From Proteles cristata cristata (Eukaryota > Chordata > Mammalia > Carnivora > Hyaenidae): a stretch of DNA of 64,000 nucleotides. The position numbers and the translations under genes are program-made. Shown here in pieces: positions 1 to 11,796 of the stretch (positions within the stretch are counted from its first letter, which is position 1; each line of letters begins with the position of its first letter). Where the stretch lies: positions 769,501-833,500 of the forward strand of contig JAESUZ010000334.1 of the NCBI GenBank assembly GCA_017311185.1. The letters are read 5' to 3'. Under the pieces are notes generated by a model. That model was not told where the DNA came from, made no database searches, and saw only the letters and a list, made by a program, of their open reading frames with translations.

Positions 1-353
1 AGAGCGGGTTTAGAGAGAGTGTTGTCTTCTTGGAACATCTGAACGTTAGGAGGCGATTGGACAGTGATAGTGTCTGGCAGAGGGTCTCAAACTTGGGAGC
101 TGTCAGTATCACCTGGGGGGCTCTTTGAAATGAGGACAGATTCCTTGGCCGGGTCCCAGGCGTACCGAGAGTCCCCAGGCGGAGGGCCCAGAAGCTGCTT
201 CCCCGGTGCGCGTGAGGCCCGGCCTGACCCTGCGCCTTGCGGCGGGAGCCAGGTCAGGTGCGCAGTGGGAAGTGCGGTTACACCGCGTGCAGGCTGTTCA
301 TCAGAGCTTCTTCCAGAAGCGCGAGTGCTGCCATCACCACGGGGAAGCGTGCA

Positions 354-448
354 GGGCCGGCCCCGTGTGCGTGCAGGCGGGGAATGTGGAGAAGGAAGGG
401 CCGGCCCCGTGTGCGTGCAGGCGGGGAATGTGGAGAAGGAAGGGCCAG
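354..448. repeat. 44-bp tandem repeat, two copies plus a start
   Basis: Units begin gggccggccccgtgtgcgtg at 354 and again at 398. A third copy starts gggcc at 442 and then diverges. The first two copies look identical over 44 bases. Because 44 is not a multiple of three, the peptide GPVCVQAGNVEKEGP moves between frames, which argues against coding. Confidence 0.9.
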
Positions 449-1045
449 CTGAGGAACTTGCCAGGAAAAGGAGGGATGGATATTGAAGCAGAGCACAAGC
501 AAAGGCACAAGTGGTCCAGTGGTCACCGCTCGGCAAGGCAGAGGGCGACGGAGGCTGAGGCAGGAGGGAAGGAGCAAGTTCTTAAAGGCTCCTGTGCTTC
601 CGGGCTCCTCGATCCCCACGTACCATTTGATCTTTCCAGAACCCTGTGTAGTTAATGGCACACACGTCTCTTTCTTTTTGCTTGTCTGTCTGTCTTACGT
701 CTTAGGAGGTGAGGACAGTTGGGTACCTGGGCCGGAGTCAGTGGGGCGGCTGGTGCGGGGCAGGGCCTGGGTGGGAAGCTGGAGCCCGTGCCCTCCCCGG
801 CTGCATCGGTGTGACAGGCTGTGTGTCTGTGGCCGCTGAGAAGATTCTGTTGCGGAGGTGGGGGTGAGGCCCAGGTCGGAGGAGTTCAGGAATAATTGCA
901 GACGAGGGTGCTGGGGTCCCAGTAAGAGAGCATCCGATGCCCTGAAACGGGTGTGCGCTGCATTGGAGGAGGAGTAAGTCAGCTGGGATGAGGTTGGAAC
1001 AAGGTGGTGAGCAGGTTTAGCTGGGATGAGGGGTGAGAGGAAAAT

Positions 1046-1236
1046 TCTTTAAATGTTTATTATTTTTGAGAGAGCGAGAGAGTCAGGGAGGAGCAGGGTG
1101 AGAGGGAGACAGAGGATCAGAAGTGGGCTCTGTGCTGACAGAAGAGGGCCCGACGTGGGGCTCAAACTCATGAAGCATGACATCATGACCTGAGCCAAAG
1201 TCAGACGCTTAACCGACTGAGCCTCCCAGGCGCCCC
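1046..1236 (-). mobile_element. CAN-SINE, diverged
   Basis: Reverse-orientation copy: A-rich tail (as T), GA-rich region, then the tRNA-derived head ending cgcttaaccgactgagcctcccaggcgcccc. Divergence is moderate. Confidence 0.88.
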
Positions 1237-3586
1237 AGAGGGCTGAGAGTTGGAAGGGGCAGCGAGTGCTGAGAGACAGAAGCCGCATGGCCACGCGTGG
1301 CCCTTGAGACCTGGCAGCGGGAGCCACCTGAACTGGGGTGTGCTGAGTGTAAACTACTCACCAGGTTTCAGAGACCTCGTAGAGGTAAAAAAAATCATAT
1401 GAAATAGATCCTTAATTTTTACGTTAGTTACATACTGAAACGAAAATATTTAAGACATACTGGGTTAATAAGATACATTAAAGTTCATATTATCTGTTTT
1501 TAAAAATAGTTTTTAAATCTGCCTGGTAGAAGATGTGAAATCACAGGCGAGTCTTGCATGCCAGCTCTGGTGCCCGGCTCTGGCCCAGACCAGGGATCGG
1601 TCACAGCGCAGGGCACCGAGGGCCGCGTGCGAGTCCGCGTGGGGCCTGCGGCGTCCGTCACGTGAGAGCGGGGCGCTCCTCTGGGAGGCTGAGGACGCCC
1701 GCCCCTCTAATGACTCTCGGTCCCCAGGGCTGCCTCCTGTGCAGCCCGTTCTCGCGTTTCCCCAGGCGTCCCCCAGATGCCCTTCGGAGCCAGGCTGTAG
1801 TCAGGGCAGAGTCTTTAGTGTCTTTCAGTCCTCGGGAGTTGTGTCCCCCTACCCCACCCCCCCACCCCCCGGTTTTTCTTATTTTTGCTTTTTCTCCAGC
1901 CTCTGGGCGGTAGTCTCGTGGACCGCCCTTCCCCCTGGATTTGCGTGGCTGGTTCATGTAGTGTCACAGACCTTGCGCCCCCAGCCCGTGACTGTGACAC
2001 ACTGCAGGTGAAATACTGTGGGCCAGAGGGGTGCTGGGTCCTCCGTGTCACCCCTCCCCCCTCCCCCGTAGGCATCCAGGGCCCGTGAGGGGCACCGTGG
2101 TCCCTGGGTTAAGGTCACTGCTGGGTCTCCTCATTGCAAAGTACGCTTTCTGAGAGGTGAACGTTGTAAGTGTGACGGCTTTGAGCAGGACGTCGCTGTC
2201 GAACGACGTGTCACAACCAAATCAAACACAAAAAGTAGCCAAATGGTTTGTTTCCAGGGCTTCGCAGACCCAGTGGGACCAGGGCCCGGGCCGCCGCCGC
2301 AGGGTTGCCCGTGAGCGGGCCTGAGTCACACGCGGCCCTGCCACCCCGGTCCCGCTCCCCTTCCCTTCAGTGCCGCTCTGGAGGCCGTGGGCTTAATCAT
2401 CGGGCGCTTAATCATGTTTTAGGAAAGCTCAGTCGTCCCTCTTGCTTTCTCCTCTCACTTACTCATTTTGAAGTAATTAAAGCCGAATCACAACTTCCGT
2501 TTTGTAATGTTTTTCTAAAACAAAGATTGCTCAGAATATTGAGAAACGGTCCCGCCTTCCTGGCTCCTGCTTTGTTCCTGCCCTGACTGCTCACTCCGCC
2601 GCCTCCACGTCGCCGCAGCGGGCACCTGCCCTGCGGGTCGGCTCCGTGACAGTGCGGCGCCCGTGGGGTGCCCGATGTCTGAGCCCCGCCACCTCCGGGG
2701 ACCGGGGCCGCCGCATTTGCGCCACCGGCACAGACAGAAGAAGATGGGCTGTGGACTCAGGGAGCCCGAACCCAGGCTGGGTGGCCCCGTAAATCCCCGT
2801 CCCATGTCCTCAGTTGCCGCCCAGGGCCCTGGAGACCGCCTGCCCTGCCCCGTGCGACGTGGCTTCCCTCTGTGCCAAGTGTCCTCTCCCGACACGGGAA
2901 AGAGCGGCGCGAGTCACCTGCATGCGTCCTCGGTGCCGCACGCAGTGACACCCCAAGCTCTGTAGTGAGGTCGGCAGTGGGGCACTCAGGGAGGAGCGGC
3001 CCGGCCTTTCCTCCCTGACCTGGTTCCGTCCTCACAGCGTGTCTGCCCGAGCTGTTCAAGGCACCGGCCGCTGCCGTGGTTTCTGTGTCAGTGTTTCTGA
3101 AGGACTGAGATTGTGTCTTCCTTTGTCTGTAAATATCTGATCCATTACAGACGGGTACTTTTGTGAAACGTGGTAGAGACGCGTCACAGCAAAGGGGTCA
3201 CACGTGGCCGGCTCACTGCGGTGCCACGTCACAGTGTGCCTTTCGGAATTCTTCCTTCCTGGCCCTGCACACACCGCCTGTCCAGGGGCCGGTTGGCAGG
3301 GTGGGCCTGGGGCCGTAGTGAGTGGCCCCGGCTGACAGCATTCTCTCTGGTTTTGAACTCTGGGCTTCAGTGCGTTCCTTAGCCCCTGCAGCACATGCGC
3401 GTGAGAGTCCGTATGTGCACACTTCTGGGAGGGTGCCGCTGAGTCACCCCCTTCTCCTGCCTCGGCTGCGTGTTGGGCCCCTCGGGACACCTGACACCTC
3501 GCTCTACGGCACTGCTTCAGACTGGATGTGCGCTCTTTTGACTCTAGGTGCTCTTGAGCGTTTCCTTCTCTTTTAAAATTGATGTC

Positions 3587-3795
3587 GGGGCACCTAGGTG
3601 GCTCAGTCGGTTAAGTGTCCGACTTCGGCGCAGGTCATGATCTCACAGCTTGTTGAGTTCGAGCCCTGCATTGGGCTCTGTGCTGACAGCTCACAGCCTG
3701 GAACCTTCCGATTCTGTGTCTTCTCCCCCTCTTTGCCCCTCCCCCACTCCTGTCTGTCTCTCAAAAACGAATCAGTGTTAAAAAATGTTAATTGA
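3587..3795 (+). mobile_element. CAN-SINE
   Basis: The head reads ggggcacctaggtggctcag, followed by A/B-box-like tRNA region, the ctgacagctcacagcctgga body, CT-rich segment and A-rich tail. Confidence 0.92.
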
Positions 3796-4109
3796 TGTTA
3801 TCATTGTTCAGGAGCATCACCGTAAAGGAAACTTATAGGAGAAATCGTAAGGCCACAGTCTCTTCACAAGTACCATTAATGACACACGAGAGAAGTTCTT
3901 GTGTTAACCTCACGTTCGTGTGTTCTGTCATCGTCCTCACGTCAAACGCACGCACGTCTTTTGCTTTCCAGTTGACATGACGTTAACAGTTTTCCTGTTA
4001 CTCTATGGTGTTGACATTTGCACTTTTGAGATTCTTGTTATTTGCTCACGCAGGGAGTGTTTTTGTTTTATCTTAGTTGGTATTGTGGTTTTAGAGTTCT
4101 GCGCTCCCT

Positions 4110-4200
4110 AGGCTCTGGAGTCAGCCGACTCTCAGCTACTCCTTCCCAGCGATGCGGTGACCTTGGGCAGTTATCTAACTTTGTGAGGCCCCGCTATTAT
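4110..4200 (+). repeat. MIR fragment
   Basis: The core tctggagtcagcc ... gtgaccttgggcagttatct resembles the MIR consensus (gtgaccttgggcaagttactt). Confidence 0.7.
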
Positions 4201-5693
4201 CTGGAAATACAGTTCTCCTCTCTTGCCTGGGATCGTCTTCATTTCTGCTGAACTTTCTTCCACTATTTTGATTTTTTTTTTCCCTTCTTGTCCTTGGGCT
4301 TGGCCGAGGTTGCCTGTTTTTCTCATTCATAACTGGTTTTCCTCCTGACCTTCCCTGCTTTAGTTTGGTAGTAGGTCAGCTTGCATCATTGTCCGTATGT
4401 GGCCGAGTGAGATCCCGATCCATTGAGGAAAACAGTCCGCTGTGTCCAGTCTGGGCTCTTCAGGGTAATGGGATGAGAGCCCTGCCTGTGGTTGGGCAGG
4501 TGTGATTGTGTCTCCTTGCGGAAGGCACCCTGTTGAATGATCCCTGTTCAGAGCCAGGCCAGAGAAGCCAGGCTGAGGGAGTACCTTTGGCAAGAACCTT
4601 CTTTCTGGTTGTCATCTGTCTCCTCAGTCCCCAGAACAGCTTCTTTCCCCGTGTCTAAAGGGCATAGGAGAAGGTTTGGCTCTAAGAGTCTCTGGCTTCT
4701 GACAGCGCACTCAATCCCTTTGAACTTGTTTTTCTTTTGATCCATAAAATAAGGATGCCGTTGTTTGTTACTTCAGAGATTTGTTGCACGTTCACCAAGA
4801 TAGTATCTGTGAAGGTGCTTACCAACTTGTGAGGAACTCCCCACACGGTTGCTGGTTCCAGCTGAAGGGCGTCGTTCTGGAAGGGGCTGTGAGCGCCGGA
4901 GCCGCCTCAGGAGGCTTGTGGGGAGGAGTGGGCTGCAGGTGGCAGCGGGCAGAGAACAAGACGGGGAACACGGTCTCCCTGGTCCCGTGCCGGCAGAGCG
5001 GGGTGCCGTCGTGGGATGCCGGGAGGCGTGCCCATCCTCTGTTCTGCTTTCTCAAATGCGGATCCTGAGAAGACTAAATCACTAAGCCCTCTGTTGGTTG
5101 AGGCTGTCCAGGTCCCCCGGCAGCGGGGTTCTTGGGGGAGAGTCAGGGTGTGGGATCGTGTGTAGGTCTCTCCTGGTGTGGCCACGCACGGCCTTCCCCT
5201 TGAGTCACGCACTCGGTTTTCCGCTCAGGTGTGAGGTTTCACGCAAACCTTGGGAACTACTTTGCGTGGCATCCATTTTGCGGCAGATATGTTGCCTTGC
5301 TTCTTGGATTCCTGATGAACAGAAAGAAGCCTTTGTTCTTAATTTCTTCAGTTTATTTTTGTAACTAGTGTTCCAGAAGTACGTTCTGTCCGTGTGCCCG
5401 AAGCTTAAAACTGTCCCTTGAAAGGTGACGGCAGACTTCCTGTTGGCCTGAGCACTGATGATGGGCATGCCTGTCTCCTTGGCTAGTACAGCCGCAGCCT
5501 GCAGCCGGGGACGTTGTGAAGAACTCCACGGTGCTTCAGGCGCCCCGTCTCGGAGGACCTGGCACCCGGGTGCGGCTTCCTCCACGCACTGTCTTCCGGG
5601 CACCTGGAGCACCCGTTCCAAGCGTGAAACAGATGGAAAAGGGCACCTTTCTTTTCCCCGTGTGTTTACTCTTCTCATTATGCTTATTTTTAG

Positions 5694-5746
5694 GAATGCT
5701 CCTTACGGCCAGTGAAACCCCCAAGATGGGCATCTATTATATTCCG
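5694..5746 (+). CDS. NOL10: NOL10 exon A (last WD40 blade segment)
   Basis: The exon is preceded by a T-rich tract ending tttttag and followed by gtaagt. It starts with GA, the last two bases of a Gly codon split by a phase-1 intron, then 17 codons reading [17 protein letters not shown]. It ends in phase 0. This is the end of the beta-propeller; in human NOL10, as I remember it, the Ser is Asn. Read-through past the donor stays open for about 20 codons, a chance extension. It lies 26.5 kb from the next exon, so it is easily missed. Confidence 0.93.
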
Positions 5747-8700
5747 GTAAGTGGCACAGCAGGAATTACGGTAAAACTAGGCCAAGCACAGGTAGTTTAT
5801 TTTTAAACGGGAGGTCCCGAGGGCCTTCGGGTCTGCCTGCGGCTGCGCAAATGAACTGGTGGCTTCACTCACTCCATGGAGCCCGGGAAAGAATGCTTCC
5901 CCGCTGTTTCGTGGGAAACTGCTGCTTCATGTCCTGTTAAAGGAGACATTAGGAGGTGGTCTTTGCTCTTCAGATTTACATTCGGATTTGTTTCCAAGTA
6001 TTTCGGAATCCTGAGCTTTAAGCCATTAGCGATCAGGTGGCCTGGTTCTCAACCAGCAGCCTGTGCTCTTAAGTCGTGTCGTCCTTTCTCGTACCAACAA
6101 GTTAGGCCTGTGCAGCCGGTCCCAGGCGGGCCTGCTCGGGGCTGGCACACAGCCAGCCCGGCTTTGTTCTTCCTTCAGGGATTCTTCTCTTGCGCGTGAC
6201 GGAAGCTTCCCTCGCTGCACCTTTCAGATGACAGTGAGAAAGACGGGTGGGGAAAGAGGGTCTCCTGAGCAGAAGACAGCATGGTACACAGCTGGCACTC
6301 ACTCCTGCTACGGCTGGCAAACAGCTCCCTTTCTGAGATTTGGGGAGGGGAGGGAGGAGTGAGGACTGTTCCGGAGCAAGACTTGAGGGACGTGAAGCCT
6401 GTAACTGCTGGCAGCCTCCGTCTGGGAGACTTCTTCAGACCGACCGTGGTTCTTTTGAAGTAGCTGAATGGTGTGTGTATTTCCCCCCAAAAGTACGCTG
6501 GCGGATGTCGACTTCCTGTGGCTTTGGAAAGCCGGCAAGTTGTTGAAAGCGCTTGGTTGTTAGTGAGACAGAGGCCGTTCCAGCAGCAGACTTGTCTCAG
6601 TTGTCCTTCGTTCCCTCTCCCCTGGCCGCGCAGCTGCTGCGTCTGTGTTCCTGACACCGTCCCTCCTGTGTCTTCGTGCATCCGGGGGGCATGTTTGTCG
6701 GTTGCATCCGCTGTGCATCAGGCCCCATCACGACGTTGGCAGCCTCACACGGCGTGTGGAGCGCTGCCCCTTCTGTGAAGCAGTCCGCGGGCGGGGAGGG
6801 AAGAGAGGCAGGCCAGGGGAGGACCGCTGTAGGGGGAGGAGGGAGGGCGCTCGGGGCGCCGGGGCTCAGGAGCCTGCCCGGGGCGCACTTCCCAGGACAG
6901 ACCTGGGGGTGGTGACGTCCACAGGGTGGAGAGCGTGGGTGCAGAGCGCGAGAGAGAGCTTGGAAGTAGAGGGAACAGTGTGCAGACGTCAGGGAGAAGG
7001 TCACCCACATGGCTGAGCCCTAGAGGGCGGGGCGGGGTCTCCTGGGGCCCACACGGGGGGCGGGAGGGTGGTCGTGGACAGGCGCTAAGCAGGGGAGCGA
7101 TGTGGTCAGATGTGCGTCTGGGGAGGATTCTCCTGGCTGCTCGGTCAGGTGGGATGAGGCCATAGCCACGTGCCGGAGAGACACGGTGCCTGTTTCCTGT
7201 GCTCGGCTTCCCTTCTCGGTGGCCGTAGCCTTTTGGGTTCTGGGATCTGAGAGGGGTCTGGACCAGCAGGCGGTTGTTTCAGAGGTGTGTTGTTCTTCCG
7301 TTGCCACTTGGCACGTCTCAGAGGTACCTGCGGAGGCGGGCCGGTGTAGCTTTGCCTCGGTCCTGCACACGCGGTCTTCCAGAGGGACAGAGTCCATCAG
7401 CTCACCCCCTAAACCTGCTCACCCCGAGGCAGGCCCCGCTTCCCTCCCTCTTTGGAGAGCTTGCTGTGCGTTGGCCTTTAGTGTTCGCCCGAATGGTGTT
7501 GCTGTCCTATGTAGGGGTGGCTTTGCTGTGTCACCAGTGGACTCAACCAGGGGAGGGGGACGGAGGGCCAAGCCAGGGCACGCGTGGCTGTCAGGAGGCC
7601 TGCCGAATGGAGAAGGAGCCGCAGGCCACGGAGCCTCTCAGTGTAGACCTGGGAGGGGGCAGACCTGAGCACTTGCGCGGGAGGCCACCTTCCCAGGCCG
7701 TGCGTGGCTGGGGCCACTGGGCAGAGAATTGGGAGGTAGCGCTTGGCAGTTGATGGGACGTGGAGAGTAAGCAGGGAAAACCAAAGGCGGCAGCCCGGTG
7801 TCTGTCTGGGTAAATGTGTGGACGAGGTGGAGGAGGGTGGGGAATATTAAAAACTTTTCTCCCTTTGAGGGGCGCCTGGGGGGCTCAGTCGGTTAAGTTC
7901 TGACTCTTGGCTTTGGCTCAGGTCGTGATCCACGGTTCATGAGTCGCAGTCCCCTCGTCGGGCTGTGCTGACAGCGCAGGGCCTGCCCAGGGTCCCCTCT
8001 CCCCGTCTGCCCCTCCCCTGCTCATGCACTCACACCCTCTCTTTCCCTGTCCCTGAAAATAAACTTAAAAAAGGTTATTTTCCCTTTGGTATCATGTTCT
8101 ACATTTTACAAAATTATGTTTAAAAGGAACAAGCACACTACTTTTTTGCTGGTCAAAGAATGAATTCATGTTTCTGTTTATTCCAAGTGTTTTACAAAGT
8201 ATAAGGAAATAAAAACCACCCATTCGCCCTTTGTAATATTATAAATGCTGATAATATGGAGATGCAGTAACTCCTAGTTATGATGTTATCGGTGTGAAGA
8301 CATTTTATATAAAAATTTTTATCCTGGTTTCTTCAGTTCACTTCAGAAGTATTAATTCCAAGGCCTCAAAATTACCTACAACATTTTTAGTTGTCTCCGT
8401 TGTTTGTCCTTGTGTTTAATCGCAGCGTAGTGAACACACAGCGTTAACATTAGTTCAGGTGGACGGTGTAGTGATTCAGCAGTTTTACACGTGATCCCCC
8501 GTGTCCAGCACAAGTGTACCCTCAGTCCCCTTCACCTGTTTCACCCATCTGCCCCCCCACCCCCCACCCTCGGCCCCCCATCTCCATCATTTTTCATTGC
8601 GGGGTGTGTGACATTTGTATCATCCGAGAACTATAGGAGACCCATGATTCACTGCTCTCTGTAGCTCTTTCTTGGGGTGGGCTTTTCTGTCCCAAGTAGC

Positions 8701-11700
8701 AGGGACTTTAGTAAGCTTGAATGATGGGACCAGTACCAGCCACAGGGTGACAGCCTGCCTTCCTGACAAACACAGAGTCAGCAGAAGCCATGAGAAAGCC
8801 CACGGGGACCGTCCGCTTGCGGTGGCTGCAGCGGCGGCGGGCACACGTCCTTCTCGCCCCACTGGGACCTGCGCTCGGCGCTCCTTCCCGGCTGCCTTTC
8901 TAGCCTGCGCTGCGTGAGGTTTTCCAGCCCCTCGCCTTCACTTGGGAGGCTCCGTCCGGGCAGGGAGAGAGCCCACGGGCCTGAAAGCCTGCCATCTCTC
9001 AGACGATTTTATCAAACTCACCGAGCTGATATTTGGGCCAGCGGTTTGTTTGAGGCCCATAAAACCAGGGCAGTGTGTTTTTCATGTATGATTCATGCCG
9101 AATTGAGGAGGTTTGGATTGTGATTTGTATGAACATCTTATAAATCAGGTATGAAAGCTCTTCCCCCCGCTCTGCTTCGGGCCTGCACTAAAAAGGAAGG
9201 CACGTTAATGTTCTTTTAGCTTGTTAAGGTTTGCATTTGTATCTGATACCATCTTCCTTGAACACTTGCAATCTCTATGGATCCAATGCAGCTCCCGAGC
9301 TTCCCACCGTGCCACGTACCCACCGCGCCATGGGCATGCGCAGAGCCCCTCGAGGGCCTCGTCTTTTGTGGCCAGGTGGGCCCCCTGCAGCGCTTCCCCG
9401 CGGGCTCCCGTCCCCCTTCTGTCCCTCTCGGAGGCCAGGGGGCATTATTTTGCTTGTTTGTTTGCCTTTTAAATTCCAGGGTCTAATTCAACTGCAGCTC
9501 CTGAGACTAGTGCCAGGAAGAGTTTTTCAGGTTTGGTTTTCCCTGCAGTGGAATCTTATCCTAGGGTGGTGCTTTATAATTAAGCCTTTGGCCCCAGGGT
9601 CGACTCTAGAGGGAATCTGAGTCTCCTGTGGCACCGACCGGAAACCCAGCCAGGGGTTAATATTGTTTCTGCTGGAAATGACCCTGAGTTCTACGCCCCC
9701 AGGCTGTCGGGAGCCCCTGCCACCCCTCACGCCCGCCCGAGGAGTTGATTACTCACAAGCTCAATAAGGTACATACGGATGTGTGATCTTGAGGGAAAAC
9801 ATAAGGGGCAAACACATGATTGTTTGTTTAGGAAGCTAGTTGATTTAGAAGAGGAAAAGTCCATTAAAGATGTAGTTTTGAAAACACGCGAATTTAAGCT
9901 GCTACAAAGATTATATGCAGTGTCACCAGACCCAACAGTCAGTATTGGCGGTTAGGTATTTTATTTTAAAACATTTTCTTAAGAAAAAAGGTGACTCTGT
10001 TGTCTTTATGGAAATTTATTTACAATCTGTAAAAAATCGACCAAGCATTAAATACTTTAATGTTCACTATTTAACTTAAAATTATTAACTTAATTTTCAA
10101 TTTGGAAAGTATCTTGGAGCCCAGTTACCTGAAAACGGGGCAGAGTAAAAACACACAGGATTCTGCATAACCTGCAACAGCACTGGACCTTACCCAGCAT
10201 AACACATAAGCCCACAAAACTCTGTCTTTGCAGAGAGAAGAGGGTGTTAAGAATCATAAATGCTCAGGAGTACTTGCTTCATTCACTTGAGTATAAACCA
10301 CACACACTCTTCTGCACAAAGGCACGTAAAGCCGAAGGAAATGCAAACATTTCTCTAGTAGCTGAAATGTAATAAAATGTAGTAGTCGTGAAGTGTAATA
10401 AAAGGCTCAGACTAATGCACGAACGTCTCTCTCTCTCTTTTTTTTAATGTTTATTTCTTATTGAGACAGAAATAGAGCACAAGTGGGGAGGGACAGAGAG
10501 AGAGGAAGACAGAATCTGAAGCAGGCTTTAGGCTCTGAGCTGTCAGCACAGAGCCCGACACGGGACTTGAACCCACAAACCGTGAGATCATGACCTGAGC
10601 TGAAGTCAACGCTTAACCGACTGAGCTACCCGGGTGCCCCAAAGGTCTCTTGACTTCAGTGAGTTATCGCTCACAGAAGCAGAGTCTGTCTCAGAGCCGA
10701 GTGCTTCTGCCACCTTCACTGGGCTCGCTTGCTCCCGTCTTCATGGGGTGTAGTTGTTGCTTTGGGTGGCATGTCCGTGCTGTGGTCCTTGGAGAGGCGC
10801 ACCATCAATGAGTGCCACACGGTTTGCGGGGGGCGGGCAGGGTGGTGCTTTTGAAACAACGCGTCGCATTTAGAGGTCCATTTTAGGAAGTGGCATGAAA
10901 AATTTTGGAGTCACTCTATGGGTACTTGGGTTTGGCACGCTGGGTTGCTGGTCTGGTAACGAATTAAAAACAGGCGTCAAGTTCTCAGCAGTGTTTGGTC
11001 TCGATGGGCTTTTGTGACCAAAGCAAAGACATTTAGTTGCAAATAATTTTGCCTGCTCTGTCTGGCGAATTGGATTGTAGTCTGTGTCTGAACTGGCCAC
11101 TTTGTCAGACTGCTGTAGAGGTATTTCCGGATGCTTGTTCATCGCTGTGTGGCTACTCTCAGACACCATATCTTCAAGTCCGGTATTTCAAATATTACTG
11201 CTCTGGGGTGCTTTGGCATAAATTTCCAGAAGACTTTAAGAGCATAGCCATAGAGGGCTTTCTAACAGTTACTCCTTCGCTTCACCTCTTAAGAAGGCAA
11301 CATGATTTTATCAGCCGTCCAAGCTGTAAATAAGTTATTTTACAATGGGCTTGACCGTGTCTGAAAGGTAAGGGCCTACGAGTCTTAGGTGGGTGACCCT
11401 TTGCTCTTCTGCCTGCCTGTTAGTATTTTTGTCATTTCCCGTATTATCAAAGTCTCCAGAGGAGACCGACCAGTGCTTCTGTTTATCCAGCAAGGATATA
11501 TTGAGCATGTGCTTGGAACCAGGAGTGTGTTGGTGAGTGGAACTGTCTTCCTGCCCTGCCTTTGTGAGTTCACTATCTAGGGGAAGGTGACGGTAAACAA
11601 ATGTGTAGCTACATGCTGTGAAGGAAAGGATCGTGGTGCAGCGACTGAGGAGTACGCTTCGGCGGGCGGTGGTGGTCAAGGGATGAGGCCCCAGTTATCA

Positions 11701-11765
11701 GTCTCCATCCATTTTATATAAATATTTTGTCTCCTTTCTTTTTTCTTTTCTAAGTGTTTATTTTT

Positions 11766-11796
<31 letters not shown>

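Larger units (their letters stand above)
1..5693 (+). other. NOL10 upstream intron, 3' part
   Basis: No coding exon is recognised in this stretch. The preceding NOL10 exon (the one ending in the first base of a split Gly codon) was looked for by its expected translation and not found. The DNA is GC-rich, with scattered CpG-dense spots (about 1550-1700, 2250-2400, 2580-2720). It holds a 44-bp tandem repeat, two CAN-SINEs and a short MIR piece. Open frames of 60-190 codons here resemble nothing I know. Confidence 0.8.

Noticed and set aside
64..655. Overlapping frames on both strands at the window start
   Set aside because: They contain the 44-bp tandem repeat read in shifting frames, which indicates non-coding sequence.
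10870..11169. 99-codon minus-strand frame with protein-like composition
   Set aside because: I could not link it to any known protein, and there is no intact neighbouring frame. A processed pseudogene of an unrecognised gene remains possible but unsupported.
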